A stretch of DNA of 64,000 bases, taken from contig NZ_CP060780.1 in assembly GCF_014489495.1 (NCBI RefSeq), positions 1,871,001 through 1,935,000 on the forward strand. The letters run 5' to 3'. Below, in pieces: positions 9,297-19,956 of this stretch. A model generated the notes under the pieces. It saw only the letters and a list, made by a program, of their open reading frames with translations, did no database searches and was not told the origin of the DNA. This DNA comes from Sphingomonas daechungensis. GTDB lineage: Bacteria; Pseudomonadota; Alphaproteobacteria; Sphingomonadales; Sphingomonadaceae. Each line of letters begins with the position of its first letter. Position 1 is the stretch's first letter. Made by a program: the position numbers and the translations under genes.

Positions 9297-9949
9297 ATGG
9301 ATCACCAGGACATCGTTTCGCAGCTCGTCCCGATCGTCATCGAGCAGTCCAACCGAGGCGAACGCAGCTTCGACATCTATTCGCGCCTGCTTCGCGAGCG
9401 GATCATCTTCATCACCGGGCCGATCGAGGACCACATGGCCTCGCTCGTCACCGCGCAGTTGCTCTTCCTCGAGTCAGAGAACCCGAAGAAGGACATCTTC
9501 ATGTACATCAACTCGCCGGGCGGCGTCGTCACGGCGGGCCTCGCGATCCACGACACCATGCAGTACATCCGCCCAAGGTCGCGACGGTGTGCATCGGCCA
9601 AGCCGCGTCGATGGGCAGCTTCCTTCTTGCTGCCGGTGAGCCCGGAATGCGCATTGCGCTCTCAAACAGCCGGATCATGGTCCACCAGCCGTCGGGCGGT
9701 GCGCAGGGCATGGCCGCGGATATCGAGATCCAGGCACGCGAGATCCTGCGCATGCGCTCACGCCTCAACGCGCTTTACGCGAAGTACACCGGCCAAGCGA
9801 TCGAGGAGATCGAGAAGGCGATGGACCGCGACAAGTTTTTGGAAGCCGACGAGGCCAAGGAATTCGGGCTGATCGACGAAGTGTTCGAAAAGCGTCCGGA
9901 ACAGGGCGAAGACGCCGGGACCGGCGCCGGGGACGTCTCACCAGTCTAA
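9297..9949 (+). CDS. clpP: ATP-dependent Clp protease proteolytic subunit ClpP (one frameshift)
   Basis: Serine protease barrel that works with ClpX/ClpA. The N-terminus [18 protein letters not shown] and [16 protein letters not shown] are typical. One base is missing near 9572 (CGCCCAAGG); repair gives [19 protein letters not shown], with catalytic Ser about residue 105 and catalytic His in MVHQPSGG about residue 130. Repaired length is 217 aa. The end is slightly extended ([17 protein letters not shown]). clpX is about 5 kb downstream rather than adjacent. No clear Shine-Dalgarno lies before the ATG. Confidence 0.96.
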
Positions 9950-9968
9950 GCTGAAACGGGGAGGGGCT

Positions 9969-11246
9969 ATGGCCGTTCGACTGGCAATCGCATTTGCCTG
10001 CGCCCTCGCCGCGGCCTCTCCCGCATTGGCGGCGAGCGTCGACGTTCGCGCAGGACGCTTGATCGATCCGGAAACAGGCAAGGTCAGCGCCGATCAGCGC
10101 ATCCGGATCGTCGACGGCAAGATTGCGGCAATAACGCCGTGGTCCGCAGCCGATGGCCCGGTAACAGTGGACTGGTCGGGACTGACGGTCCTTCCAGGCC
10201 TGATCGACCTTCACACCCACATCGCCGACGGCGCAGCGTCCAGCGCCGACCCCGCCGAACCGTTCAAGCACAGCGAAGCGGCAACCATTCTCAAGGCCGT
10301 GCCCGCCGCGCGCATCATGCTCCGCGCCGGGTTCACGACGGTCCGTGATGTCGGAGTCTATCGCGGGCTGACGGACGTCGCCCTGCGCGACGCGATCAAC
10401 TCTGGTGACCTCGCCGGTCCTCGCATGCTCGTCGCCGGCGGCTACATCACGACGCCGGGCGGAGGAGGGGAGATCGATGCGCTGGCGCCCGACATGCCCG
10501 TTCCGGAGACGTTCCGCGTGGGTGTCGTCCACAATCCCGCCGAAGCCCGCGACAAGGCGCGTTACCTGCTCGACCACGGTGCGGACTTCATCAAGCTGAT
10601 CGCAACCGGCGCGGTCCTGGCGCTGGGTAGCGAGCCCGGCGCGCTCGAGCTGAGCCCGGAGGAGATGAAGGCGGCCTGCGACGAGGCAGAGCTGCGCGGA
10701 AGCTACTGCATCGCTCACGCGCATGGCGCGGAAGGCATCAAGGCCGCGATCCGCGCCGGCGCCCGCACGATCGAACATGCGAGCTTCCTTGATGCCGAAG
10801 GGATTGAGCTGGCCAAGAAAAATGGCGTTTGGCTCGACATGGATATCTACAACGGAGACTGGATCGAGGAGTTCGGAACCAAGCAGGGTTGGCCTTCCGA
10901 ATATCTCCGCAAGAACCGCGAGACGACCGATATCCAGCGGCGGGGCTTTGCTGCCGCGGTCAAGGCGGGCGCGAAGCTGACGTTCGGGACCGACGCGGCG
11001 GTTTATCCCTATGGTCTTGGCGGCCGCCAGTTCGCTTACATGGTACGGTATGGGATGACGCCCATGCAGGCGATCCAGGCTGCGACGACAGAGGCGGCCA
11101 AAGCGCTTCGTATGGAGGGCGAAGTCGGTTCTCTACGTCCGGGCGCGTGGGGCGACCTTGTTGCGGTCCGAGCCGACCCACTCACCGATATCCGTGCACT
11201 TGAGCATGTCGACGCGGTCATCAAGGGTGGCGAGCTGGTTCCTTAA
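9969..11246 (+). CDS. Exported metal-dependent amidohydrolase (imidazolonepropionase/Xaa-Pro dipeptidase-like)
   Basis: Intact, 425 aa, ATG after GGGGAGGGGC. The signal peptide is MAVRLAIAFACALAAASPALA. The metal-binding HxH is in LPGLIDLHTHIADG, a probable carboxylated Lys lies in ADFIKLIATGAV, further His ligands are in YCIAHAHGAEG and ARTIEHASFL, and the catalytic Asp is in LTFGTDAAVYPYG. This order matches the COG1228 branch of the amidohydrolase superfamily, often periplasmic in sphingomonads and able to cut dipeptides or cyclic amides. The exact substrate is unknown. It lies 19 bases after clpP, and its TAA interlocks with the stop of the convergent DUF3857 gene (TTAA). Confidence 0.9.
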   Translation: MAVRLAIAFACALAAASPALAASVDVRAGRLIDPETGKVSADQRIRIVDGKIAAITPWSAADGPVTVDWSGLTVLPGLIDLHTHIADGAASSADPAEPFKHSEAATILKAVPAARIMLRAGFTTVRDVGVYRGLTDVALRDAINSGDLAGPRMLVAGGYITTPGGGGEIDALAPDMPVPETFRVGVVHNPAEARDKARYLLDHGADFIKLIATGAVLALGSEPGALELSPEEMKAACDEAELRGSYCIAHAHGAEGIKAAIRAGARTIEHASFLDAEGIELAKKNGVWLDMDIYNGDWIEEFGTKQGWPSEYLRKNRETTDIQRRGFAAAVKAGAKLTFGTDAAVYPYGLGGRQFAYMVRYGMTPMQAIQAATTEAAKALRMEGEVGSLRPGAWGDLVAVRADPLTDIRALEHVDAVIKGGELVP

Positions 11247-14200
11247 GAGCTGCTGGCGTTCGCCTGGGTTGCCGTTGGCTTCACCCCGATCTCCAGACCA
11301 TATCCGCGATAGACGTCTTCGATATCCGCCGAGAGCTTGATTGCAGATGCTCGGTCCGAGGCAGCACCGGCAGCATCGCCCTTGCGGTCCTTGACGATCG
11401 CCCGTCCCATTAGGGACGAAGCCCGGTGCGCACGGCAATGGCTTTGTCGTAGGCGGCGATCGCCTCATCGAGCTTTCCAGACCGCAGCAGCGCCAGTCCC
11501 AGGCTGTCGAGATAGGCGCCCGAGTCTGGCTCCTTACGAACAGCCTCCCGGCAGTCGTCGAGGGCAGTTTCAATTTCGACGTTTGCCGTCGCCTTGGCCC
11601 AGCAAAGGTTATTCAGTTGTTGCGCCGATTTCGATTCGGAGCGGGCCACGGCAAAGAGTTTGCGCGCTTCGTCCGTTCGGCCGAGTTTCGCGAGCACGAT
11701 CCCGCGCTGGGCCTTGGTCCAGGTCCAGTTGGCGTCTTCGTTCTTGGACAATGACTCGTAGGCGGCCAAGGCTTCCGGCAATTTCCCCTGGTCGACCAGC
11801 AGTTCCGCCTTGACCAGCAACGCATCGACGTTTGTCGGCTCGATCTTCAGCGCGGCTTCGATATCCGCCATCTTGCCGGGCATGTCTGACCGCGGTCGCG
11901 ACTGTGCGCGGTTCACATAAATGTAGGACTCCTGCTTGATTGCAAGCGCGCCATCGAAAGCTTTCATCGCTCGGTCCTTCTTTCCGAGCGATGCGAAAAT
12001 CCGGGCCGCGGCGACTTGCGGATAGGTGGCGTCGGGATTCTCGGAAATCAGAAGCTCCGCCTCCCTGAGAGCTCCGACGTCGTCCTCCTGGCCCGAAGAA
12101 TGTTTGCCCGCAGAAGTCGGACATTGGCGCTTTTCTGGCCTTTCTTGAGCAATTCGTCGGTATCGGCCAGCGCCTTCTGAGGTTCACCGGCCGCGTAGTA
12201 GGACGAAGCCCGGTGCATGTACGCGAAGGTGTTGCTCGGATCCTTCTCGATTGCGACCGTGTATTCCTTGATCGCAGTGGGGAAATCGCCGCGCATCTCG
12301 GCAGCCACTGCGCGCCCGCGCGGGACGACAGGGTTGTCGGGGTCCAGCTCGCTCGCCTTGGCTAGGTCAGGCGCTTCCTTGCCATCGTTCTTCCAGGCAT
12401 GCGCGATCCCGCGATTGGCCCAGGCATAGGAGTTCTGTGGGTCGAGCTTCACCGCTTCATCGAAGTCGGCGATTGCCTCGTCCGTCTTTCCCGCATCGAG
12501 CAACAGCAGGCCGCGATCGATGAAGGACTGCGCCGATGCCGGCTTTTCGGAAATGCGCACCTTCCGGTCGCCTTCCGTCATCTGATAGCCGCTCGGCACA
12601 CGCAGATACACGTCGTCGTTGGCTAGTGCCTTCAGCCGACCGGCGGCCGCCTGTGCATCCTTGTAGGCAATTTCGGGAAGAATGGTGCGCTCGGCCCGAT
12701 CAAGCGTCAGCATGTTGTTCTCGAGCTTCACGGTGCGAGAATATTCGACGCCGGCCAAAGTCTCGCGCACCGGAGCCGGTATCTTCGGCTGGGAAGGGCT
12801 GAAGCCAGGCGGGAACCGGATTTCGACGTGGCTGACTTCGTAATTGGGGTAGGCCAAGGCAAATGGCGCGTCCCGGTTGATGCCAGAGGTCCGCTCGAAA
12901 TCAGGCTCGTACGCGAGGTTGGAGTTCGGAACGTAGAACCAATTGTCCTTCCATTCGAGCTTCGCCTCACCGCTCATAGTGAGACGCAGCTCCGCCTTCT
13001 TTCTGTCGAAGGTGAACTTGGTCTCTTTCGGAGTCACGTAGTCGTAAGTCTGCTTCCAGAAGCCAGTCTGCGTCTGCTGGAGCTGCGCGGGCGAAAGCTT
13101 GGCCAGGACCGTATTCGTCGCTCGCGCTGTGTCGCTGCGAAGGATGCGCTCAACCTTGAACGTAGCAGGCGCGAACACGCCCTGTGTCGCGTCGATCGAC
13201 ACCGCAACTTCTGTGTCTGGCACGGTCAACGGCGGCGGATTGATGGCAACGAGCTTCGCAGACGTTACGATCGGCAGGCCCCAGGAGAATTCCGGGACAT
13301 CGATCGCATCCAGCGAGCCATCGCCGCTGCGCGTACCGTCTAGCCAGTACGTTTTTCCGTTAAGTTCGGCGCGAACGAGCACGTGATCGAACACGTTGAG
13401 CATGGGCAGGCGACCCGAAATGAGATCGCCCGCGCTGGAGTTTACCAGCACGGCGTCGGCCTTCACGCCCAGCTCGTGGAGAATTCCGAGGAGCAAGGTC
13501 GTCTTGCCCTTGCAGTCCCGAAGCGTCGGCTCCACGTCGATTCCGCGGAGGCCGGGACATATCCTCCTTCACCCATGAGCAGGGCCACGTAGCGCACGCG
13601 GTCCTGAACCAGCGCGAGTGCCTGTTCGACCTGTGCCCGCTTGTCCGTGACCTTACGAAGCTTCTCGACCTCATCGCGAAGTGGTCCGCTGGCGGGATCT
13701 TGCTGGCGGCCTGGTAATGGGGTGCGATCAGGTTGGCCACCTCGGCCCATGAGCCGAAGTCGCTGGCTTCCGCATAGCGTCCCACGGAAAAGCGGAGCGG
13801 GGCGCCGCTCGGGAAAAGCAGGGGCTGCGCATCGGTCATTGCGATCTCGACCTGGTTTTCGCCGCCACGACGAACCGGTTTGATATCCGGCAGGTTCGTT
13901 TGCTGGACTTTCAGCTTGATCTGGTCAGGCCATAGAAGACGCGCCCGGGCGGCCTGGACCGGTACTCCGTTCCACATTCCGAACTGACTTTGGACATGGT
14001 TTTTCAGGACCGGGTCGCGATGCTCCACGGAGGTGGCAAGCACGAGGACGTCGCCTTGCTGAAGTCCCTCCGGCTGGATGTTCGCGGTCAGGCGGCCATC
14101 CAGCATTGCCGTGTCCAAATTCTGTTCGCGGCGCATGGTGGTGAAGGTCTGACCGCTTTTCAGCACGTCGATCGTCTCCCCATCGCGGATGATCAGGAGC

Positions 14201-14503
14201 TTGTGGACCGTAACCTTCTCGGTCGCCGGATCCCAGGGAAGAGAGAGATTGCCGGCCGCAAGGCCCTCCCCATTTTGGATCTTCAGCGCGCTCTCCACAT
14301 ACGTCGTGGTGACTCCAGGTTCGAGGCGGATTTGCTGGTCGCTCAATAGAATGGCGACCGGCGCTTCCTCTGGGCATTGGAGGTCTTCGGGATCGCCATC
14401 GGCGCAACCCAGGAGGGGCAGGACCGAAGCTGAGTTGATCCGCTGCAATCGCGGGCCCGGAGGACGCAAGCAGGAGCAGCGCGACAGCGCGACGAAGACG
14501 CAT
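11243..14503 (-). CDS. DUF3857/transglutaminase-like protein with C-terminal TPR repeats (about five frameshifts)
   Basis: Start ATG 14503 with signal MRLRRAVALLLLASSGPAIA, then a DUF3857 domain (SDQQIRLEPGVTTTYVESAL; VHKLLIIRDGETIDVLKSGQ). A transglutaminase-like segment follows (QALALVQDRVRYVAL; TLRDCKGKTTLLLGILHELG, holding the Cys of the Cys-His-Asp triad). The C-terminal third is TPR (AQSFIDRGLLLLDAGKTDEA; NSYAWANRGIAHAW). Frame changes occur near 14445, 13690, 13545, 12075 and 11420. The last frame ends KPTATQANASSS at a TAA (11243-11245) interlocked with the convergent amidohydrolase stop. Repaired length is roughly 1085 aa. The family is periplasmic and common in sphingomonads; its function is unsettled. 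Five breaks could mean decay, but flanking essential genes show the same error type. Confidence 0.85.
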
Positions 14504-14765
14504 ATGATAACCCCCTATAACTCGCTTAATCCTATGGGTTCATTGGGGCTTTTCAACCGGGAGTTTTCCGGACTCCAGTGTCGGTTTGAGGCATCTTGAA
14601 TGAATTCAGCCTCTTGCGGGGTTGTGCCGGGCAATCCATATTCGGGACAGGAGCGATTGATCGGGCCCGACGTTAACCGTGAAGCTAGATTGATTGTGTA
14701 ATAAAGAAGGCTAGCATGGCCTTCGATAGCGTCGGCCGCGCGCGGTCGGTTGAACAAGGATTTGA
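14504..14765. promoter_or_regulatory. Divergent intergenic region between the DUF3857 gene and clpX
   Basis: This 262-base region must hold promoters for both genes. Visible items are a GGAGT/ACTCC hairpin near 14561-14577, a GAGGC/GCCTC pair around 14587-14613, and an AT-rich stretch TTGATTGTGTAATAAAG about 70 bases before clpX. None is specific enough to assign a sigma factor. No tRNA or small gene was seen. Confidence 0.35.
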
Positions 14766-16031
14766 ATGACCAAGCTTTCAGGCAGCGACGGCAAGAGCAC
14801 CCTTTACTGCTCCTTCTGCGGAAAGTCGCAGCACGAGGTCAGGAAGCTGATCGCCGGCCCGACCGTCTTCATCTGCGATGAGTGCGTCGAGCTCTGCAAC
14901 GACATCATCCGCGAGGAGAGCAAGTCTGCTCTCGTGAAGACCCGCGATGGCGTCCCGACGCCTGCGGAAATCTGCAAGGTCCTCGATGATTACGTCATCG
15001 GCCAGGACCGTGCGAAGCGCGTCCTCTCGGTCGCGGTGCACAACCATTACAAGCGGCTCAACCATGGCGCGAAGACGGGCCAGGAAGTCGAGCTCGCCAA
15101 GTCGAACATCCTGCTGATCGGCCCGACCGGTTGCGGCAAGACGCTGCTGGCGCAGACGCTGGCACGCATCCTCGACGTTCCGTTCACGATGGCCGACGCG
15201 ACGACGCTGACCGAGGCCGGTTACGTCGGCGAGGACGTCGAGAATATCATCCTGAAGCTGCTCCAGGCCTCCGATTACAACGTCGAGAAGGCGCAGCGCG
15301 GCATCGTCTACATCGACGAAATCGACAAGATTTCGCGCAAGTCGGACAATCCGTCGATCACGCGCGATGTGTCGGGCGAGGGCGTGCAGCAGGCTCTGCT
15401 CAAGCTGATGGAAGGCACGACCGCTTCGGTTCCGCCGCAGGGCGGCCGCAAGCATCCGCAGCAGGAGTTCCTGCAGGTCGACACGACGAACATCCTGTTC
15501 ATCTGTGGCGGCGCCTTCGCGGGCCTCGAAAAGATCATCGATGACCGCATGCAGGGCAAGTCGATGGGCTTCGGCGCTCATGTCGCGGCGCCCGAAGAGA
15601 AGCGCACCGGGCAAACGCTCAAGCACACGGAGCCCGAAGACCTCCTCAAATTCGGTCTCATCCCGGAATTCATCGGGCGACTGCCCGTGATTGCGACGCT
15701 CGAGGACCTCGACGAGGAAGCCTTGGTCAAGATCCTGGTCGAGCCGAAAAATGCTTTGGTGAAGCAGTACGCCAAGCTGTTCGACATGGAAGATGTCGAA
15801 CTGGAGTTCACCGAGGACGCGCTCGGCGCGGTTGCCCGAAAGGCGATCGATCGCAAGACCGGCGCTCGCGGCCTGCGTTCGATCCTGGAGGGCATCCTGC
15901 TCGACACCATGTTCGATCTCCCATCGATGGACGGAGTCGACGAGGTCCATGTCGACAAGGAAGTCGTCATGGGTACCAAGGAGCCTGTCCGAGTGTACGC
16001 GAAAAAAGGTAAGGCGGGCGACGCCGCCTGA
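14766..16031 (+). CDS. clpX: ATP-dependent Clp protease ATP-binding subunit ClpX
   Basis: Intact, 421 aa. The N-terminal zinc-binding domain has Cys15, Cys18, Cys37 and Cys40. Walker A GPTGCGKT is at residues 119-126 and Walker [11 protein letters not shown] is near 180. The pore and sensor regions ([27 protein letters not shown]) and the ClpP-docking loop are in place. AAA+ unfoldase that feeds ClpP. The start follows AACAAGGATTTG, a GGA-type ribosome site. Its TGA overlaps the ATG of the next small secreted protein (TGATG). Confidence 0.98.
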   Translation: MTKLSGSDGKSTLYCSFCGKSQHEVRKLIAGPTVFICDECVELCNDIIREESKSALVKTRDGVPTPAEICKVLDDYVIGQDRAKRVLSVAVHNHYKRLNHGAKTGQEVELAKSNILLIGPTGCGKTLLAQTLARILDVPFTMADATTLTEAGYVGEDVENIILKLLQASDYNVEKAQRGIVYIDEIDKISRKSDNPSITRDVSGEGVQQALLKLMEGTTASVPPQGGRKHPQQEFLQVDTTNILFICGGAFAGLEKIIDDRMQGKSMGFGAHVAAPEEKRTGQTLKHTEPEDLLKFGLIPEFIGRLPVIATLEDLDEEALVKILVEPKNALVKQYAKLFDMEDVELEFTEDALGAVARKAIDRKTGARGLRSILEGILLDTMFDLPSMDGVDEVHVDKEVVMGTKEPVRVYAKKGKAGDAA

Positions 16032-16649
16032 TGTTTCGAAGTGCCGCTAGAGCGATCGGTTTCGCCGCGGCCCTTTTCTTGTTTCAAATTGTCCCGTTCG
16101 CTGCCGCATCTTCGCAGCCCCGCATAGATATCCAGGGCGGTGACGCGTCCGAAGTGGAAGTTGCGGCTGACGGAAGTGCTTCACATCGCGCGTCAGGCTT
16201 CATTTTTCCGCGACAGCTTGTCGATATGCCTCTGCGGGGCTGACAGTTTACGGGCCGTCGGACGCCTCAGCGTATTACACACTCGGTGGCGGGGGGACCG
16301 GGGACGCGTGGATCACCTTCTACGTTTATCCAGCCACGATCTCCCTCGCTGAAGAAAGCGCCGGCGTCGAACAGTCGCTGCTTCAAATCCTTCAGGGGCG
16401 CCGCATCGACCCGCCCGCTCCGGCGCCCGCGAACTTTCAAATGGGGCGCGTCGCTTGGTTCGAGGGCCTGTATAAGAACATCGACGCAAGGACTGGTTAC
16501 ATGCTCGTACAGAGGGGCAATGGTTTCTTAAGGCCAGAATTACCGTCCCGAAAAAAGGGGGCCCGGAAGCCATGGACCGAGCCCTCAAGGCGATTGCTGC
16601 CCTTCAATGGGATTGGGGCGAGAACAAGTCCGACGAGCAGGGAGCTTAG
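16031..16649 (+). CDS. Secreted protein of unknown function (two frameshifts)
   Basis: The ATG overlaps the clpX stop. The signal peptide [19 protein letters not shown] ends near AAAS. Frame one runs to VDMPLR; after a base loss near 16238 the sense continues as AGLTVYGPSDASAYYTLGGG and on to MGRVAWFEGLYKNIDARTGY. A second loss near 16508 leads to ARITVPKKGGPEAMDRALKA and a TAG at 16647-16649. Repaired length is about 206 aa. The composition (GDAWITFYVYPATISLAEES) suggests a compact beta domain. No family recognised. It is coupled to clpX and lies one base from the TTG of the CPBP-like gene. Confidence 0.6.
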
Positions 16650-16650
16650 G

Positions 16651-17166
16651 TTGCTTTCAGGTAGTCTACCCGTCGGAGATTGGGGGCCGCTGAAATTTCT
16701 TCCTAGGCCAATTCGCGAGCCACGAAATGCGCCTTTGTCGGTCGTCACGGCTTGGGCCACCGCATTCATCCCAAGCATCCTCCTCTCGGCGGTGGTCGCT
16801 CAGCTATTGCCTGAGCAGCCACATCCGAACTTCGATGGACTCACGCCGGGCATGCTCATCTTCGGGCTGGTCGTCTTCGCGCCGGTCGTCGAGACCCTGA
16901 TCATGGGCACCGTGCTGCTTGTTCTGCTCAGGTTCATGAAGCCGGTCACGGCAATCGTGCTCAGCGCCGTGGGTTGGGGAATAGCCCACTCGATGCAGTT
17001 TCCGATCTGGGGACTGACAATCTGGTGGCCGTTCCTGGTTCTGTCCACGCTGTTCGTTGCGTGGCGCGAACGGTCGTTATGGCTCGCGTTCGCGCTGCCC
17101 ATGGTAGCCCATGGGATGCAGAACCTCGGGCCGGCCCTGCTAATCGTATCGGGCAAAGCGGGCTAG
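16651..17166 (+). CDS. CPBP-like intramembrane protein with degenerate first motif
   Basis: TTG at 16651 is preceded by GGGAG at good spacing, giving about 171 aa. Four to five hydrophobic segments are visible (TAFIPSILLSAVVAQLL; GMLIFGLVVFAPVVETLIMG; AIVLSAVGWGIAHSMQFPIW; LWLAFALPMVAHGMQNLG). The two His-containing motifs GIAHSMQF and VAHGMQN match CPBP (Rce1-like) proteases. The usual EExxxR is reduced to VETLIMG, lacking the second Glu and the Arg, so activity is doubtful. The stop abuts the convergent small gene with no gap. Confidence 0.6.
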   Translation: MLSGSLPVGDWGPLKFLPRPIREPRNAPLSVVTAWATAFIPSILLSAVVAQLLPEQPHPNFDGLTPGMLIFGLVVFAPVVETLIMGTVLLVLLRFMKPVTAIVLSAVGWGIAHSMQFPIWGLTIWWPFLVLSTLFVAWRERSLWLAFALPMVAHGMQNLGPALLIVSGKAG

Positions 17167-17373
17167 CTACTCGCCTTCAAGCGGGAGGGTGTCGACCTCG
17201 TCCTTCACGCCAAGTTTCTCCCGAATGCGGCGCTCTTCGTCCTCGCTCGGCGGCTCAGGCGGGTCCTCGCCTGGGAACAAGGAGTCATCCGCTATCCCAG
17301 GTCCAGTGCCCGCGATCGTCTCGTTGAGCGGACGGTCATTCTGGCCTTCGCTAATCTTCTCTCGGTCCGACAT
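17167..17373 (-). CDS. Small acidic protein of unknown function
   Basis: 68 aa from ATG 17373, preceded on the minus strand by GGGAG. The sequence is acidic and Pro/Glu-rich (FPGEDPPEPPSEDEERRIRE) and ends TLPLEGE. No signal peptide or membrane segment. Divergent from lon with about 100 bases between starts, and abutting the CPBP-like gene at its 3' end. Probably a conserved sphingomonad hypothetical; no function is suggested. Confidence 0.6.
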   Translation of the reverse strand: MSDREKISEGQNDRPLNETIAGTGPGIADDSLFPGEDPPEPPSEDEERRIREKLGVKDEVDTLPLEGE

Positions 17374-17437
17374 TGTTCGATCTCCCGAAATCGAGGCGAT
17401 AAGCGAACCGCTGGGCGTGAATGTTCCGCAGCCTTTG

Positions 17438-17466
17438 TTGCGCCGCAACGGTGCGCCGCCCATATA
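17438..17466 (+). promoter_or_regulatory. Possible lon promoter giving a leaderless message
   Basis: TTGCGC (17438-17443), a 17-base spacer and CATATA (17461-17466) lie just before the lon ATG at 17475. Transcription would start at or within a base or two of the ATG. No Shine-Dalgarno is seen in that stretch. The match to -35/-10 consensus is moderate. Confidence 0.3.
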
Positions 17467-17474
17467 GCTCACAT

Positions 17475-19873
17475 ATGACCCGTTTGCTCCCCATTCTCCC
17501 GCTGCGCGACATTGTCGTTTTCCCACAGCGTATCGTTCCCCTGTTCGTCGGCCGCGAGAAGTCGGTTGCGGCGCTTGAAGCGGCCATGTCGGCCGACAAG
17601 GAGCTGTTCCTCGTGGCCCAGCTTGATCCGGGCGAGGACGATCCCGATCGGGACGCGCTCTACGATCTAGGCGTCGTCGCGACGGCGATGCAGCTGCTGA
17701 AATTGCCCGACGGCACGGTTCGGGTCCTGGTCGAAGGGGTGAAACGTGCCCGTCTGATCGGCCTCGTTCCTTCAGAGGGCTATATGTCCGCCGAAGTCGA
17801 GGAGGTCGACGACGAAAAGTTCGAAGGGCCCGAGATTCAGGCCCTGATGCGCTCCGTCGTCGATCAGTTCGAGCATTACGCAAAGCTCAACAAGCGGCTT
17901 CCGCCGGAGACGGGTATCCAGCTCGGCGAAATCGAGGATGGCTCGGTGCTCGCCGATGCAGTGGCCTCCAACCTGTCGATCAAGGTCGCCGACAAGCAGG
18001 CATTGCTCGGCGAGATGAACCCGTCACGCCGTCTGGAGATGGTGTTCGCCTTCATGGAAGGCGAGCTTGGCGTATTGCAGGTCGAGAAGAAGATCCGCAG
18101 CCGCGTGAAGCGCCAGATGGAGAAGACGCAGCGCGAATATTACCTCAACGAACAGTTGAAGGCGATCCAGCGCGAGCTTGGCAACGAGAGCGAGGAGGGC
18201 GGTGACGAACTCCAAGAGCTCGCCAACAAGATCCGGAAGACGCGGCTGTCCAAGGAAGCCCGCAATCGCGCCAATGCCGAGCTGAAGAAGCTTCGTGCGA
18301 TGGCGCCGATGTCGGCTGAAGCGACGGTCGCACGAAACTATCTCGACGTCCTGCTCGGCCTGCCCTGGGGCAAGAAGTCGAAGCTCAAGAAGGACATCGC
18401 CGAGGCGCAGAGCATCCTCGACGAGGATCACTATGGCCTGGAGAAGGTGAAGGACCGGATCGTCGAGTATCTCGCGGTCCAGGCACGCACCAACAAGCTG
18501 AAGGGGCCGATCCTGTGCCTCGTCGGACCTCCGGGCGTCGGCAAGACCTCGCTCGGCCGCTCGATCGCGCGCGCTACGGGCCGTGAGTTCGTGCGACAGT
18601 CGCTTGGCGGCGTGCGCGACGAAGCCGAGATTCGCGGCCACCGTCGAACTTACATCGGATCGCTGCCGGGCAAGATTGTCTCGAACCTGAAGAAGGCAGG
18701 AACGTCGAACCCGCTGTTCCTGCTCGATGAGATCGACAAGCTCGGCCAGGATTTCCGCGGCGATCCGGCTTCCGCGCTTCTCGAGGTCCTCGACCCGAGC
18801 AGAATTCGCGCTTCCAGGACCATTATCTGGAGCTGGACTACGATCTGTCGGATGTGATGTTCGTCACAACGGCGAACTCGCTCGACATGCCGCAGCCATT
18901 GCTCGACCGAATGGAGATCATCCGTCTCGAGGGCTACACCGAGGACGAGAAGGTCGAAATCGCGCGTCGCCACCTGATCCCGAAGCAGACGGAAGCGCAT
19001 GGCCTGAAGGACAGCGAGCTGGAATTCACGGATCAAGCACTGCGAGGAATTCTCCGCTTCTACACGCGTGAAGCCGGCGTCCGCACGCTTGAGCGAGAAC
19101 TGGCCAAGGTCGCTCGCAAAGCCTTACGCAAGATCCTTGAGGGCAAGTTCGAGAATGTGGTCGTCACGGAGGAGAACCTCAACGACTTCCTCGGCGTTCG
19201 TCGCTTCCGCTACGGTGTGAGCGAGGAAGAGGATCAGGTGGGCGCCGTCACTGGCCTCGCCTGGACCGAAGTCGGCGGCGAGCTGCTGACGATTGAAGCG
19301 GTCACCGTTCCGGGCAAGGGTCAGATCAAGACGACCGGCAAGCTGGGCGAAGTCATGCAGGAGTCGATCCAGGCGGCGATGAGCTTCGTCAAGGCTCGCG
19401 CGCCGGCCTACGGCGTGAAGCCGTCGATCTTCGCTCGCAAGGACATTCACGTCCACTTGCCGGAAGGGGCGGTTCCCAAGGACGGCCCGTCAGCCGGCAT
19501 CGGAATGGTCACGGCAATGATTTCGACGCTGACGGGCATTCCCGTCCGGCGCGACGTCGCAATGACGGGCGAGGTTACGCTTCGTGGCCGCGTGCTTCCC
19601 ATCGGCGGGCTCAAGGAAAAACTGCTCGCCGCTCTCCGTGGCGGTATCACGACCGTGCTGATTCCCGCGGAGAATGAGAAGGATCTGGTCGACATTCCCG
19701 CGACGGTGAAAGACCAGATTGAGATCATTCCGGTGGAGCATGTGGATGAGGTCCTGGCGCGTGCGATGACACAGCCGATGCAGCCGATCGAATGGTCGGA
19801 GGCTGACGAGCATGCCGCTGAGCCTCCATTAGCGGGTCATTCGTCGGATAGCGAAACGCGATTGCGGCACTGA
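17475..19873 (+). CDS. lon: ATP-dependent protease Lon (one frameshift)
   Basis: Repaired length is 799 aa from ATG 17475 ([19 protein letters not shown]). N-terminal substrate domain, then a coiled region, then the AAA+ domain with Walker A GPPGVGKT at residues 351-358 and Walker [13 protein letters not shown] missing base near 18797 breaks the frame; repair reads [19 protein letters not shown]. The C-terminal protease domain has catalytic Ser673 in [10 protein letters not shown] and Lys716 in [10 protein letters not shown], the Ser-Lys dyad. Cytoplasmic quality-control protease, in the usual neighbourhood of clpX and hup. Confidence 0.97.
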
Positions 19874-19956
19874 TCTTTACTTGTGTTTAGAGTCTTGCCT
19901 TAAGGATTGGGCGCTGGCGGCTGAGTCTCGCGTAATTGCCGGGGAGATCCAAACCG

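Noticed and set aside
11243..14503. DUF3857 gene read as a pseudogene because of five frame breaks
   Set aside because: Each segment keeps clean domain sequence with no internal stop in sense, and essential genes in the window carry the same kind of break.
14778..15950. 390-residue open frame antisense to clpX
   Set aside because: Covers an intact, essential gene; no start signal or family; typical shadow of strong codon bias.
17433..17467. Heat-shock promoter for lon (CTTTGTT with CCCATATAG)
   Set aside because: The spacing, about 19-20 bases, is too long for the sigma-32 pattern; the TTGCGC/CATATA pair fits better.
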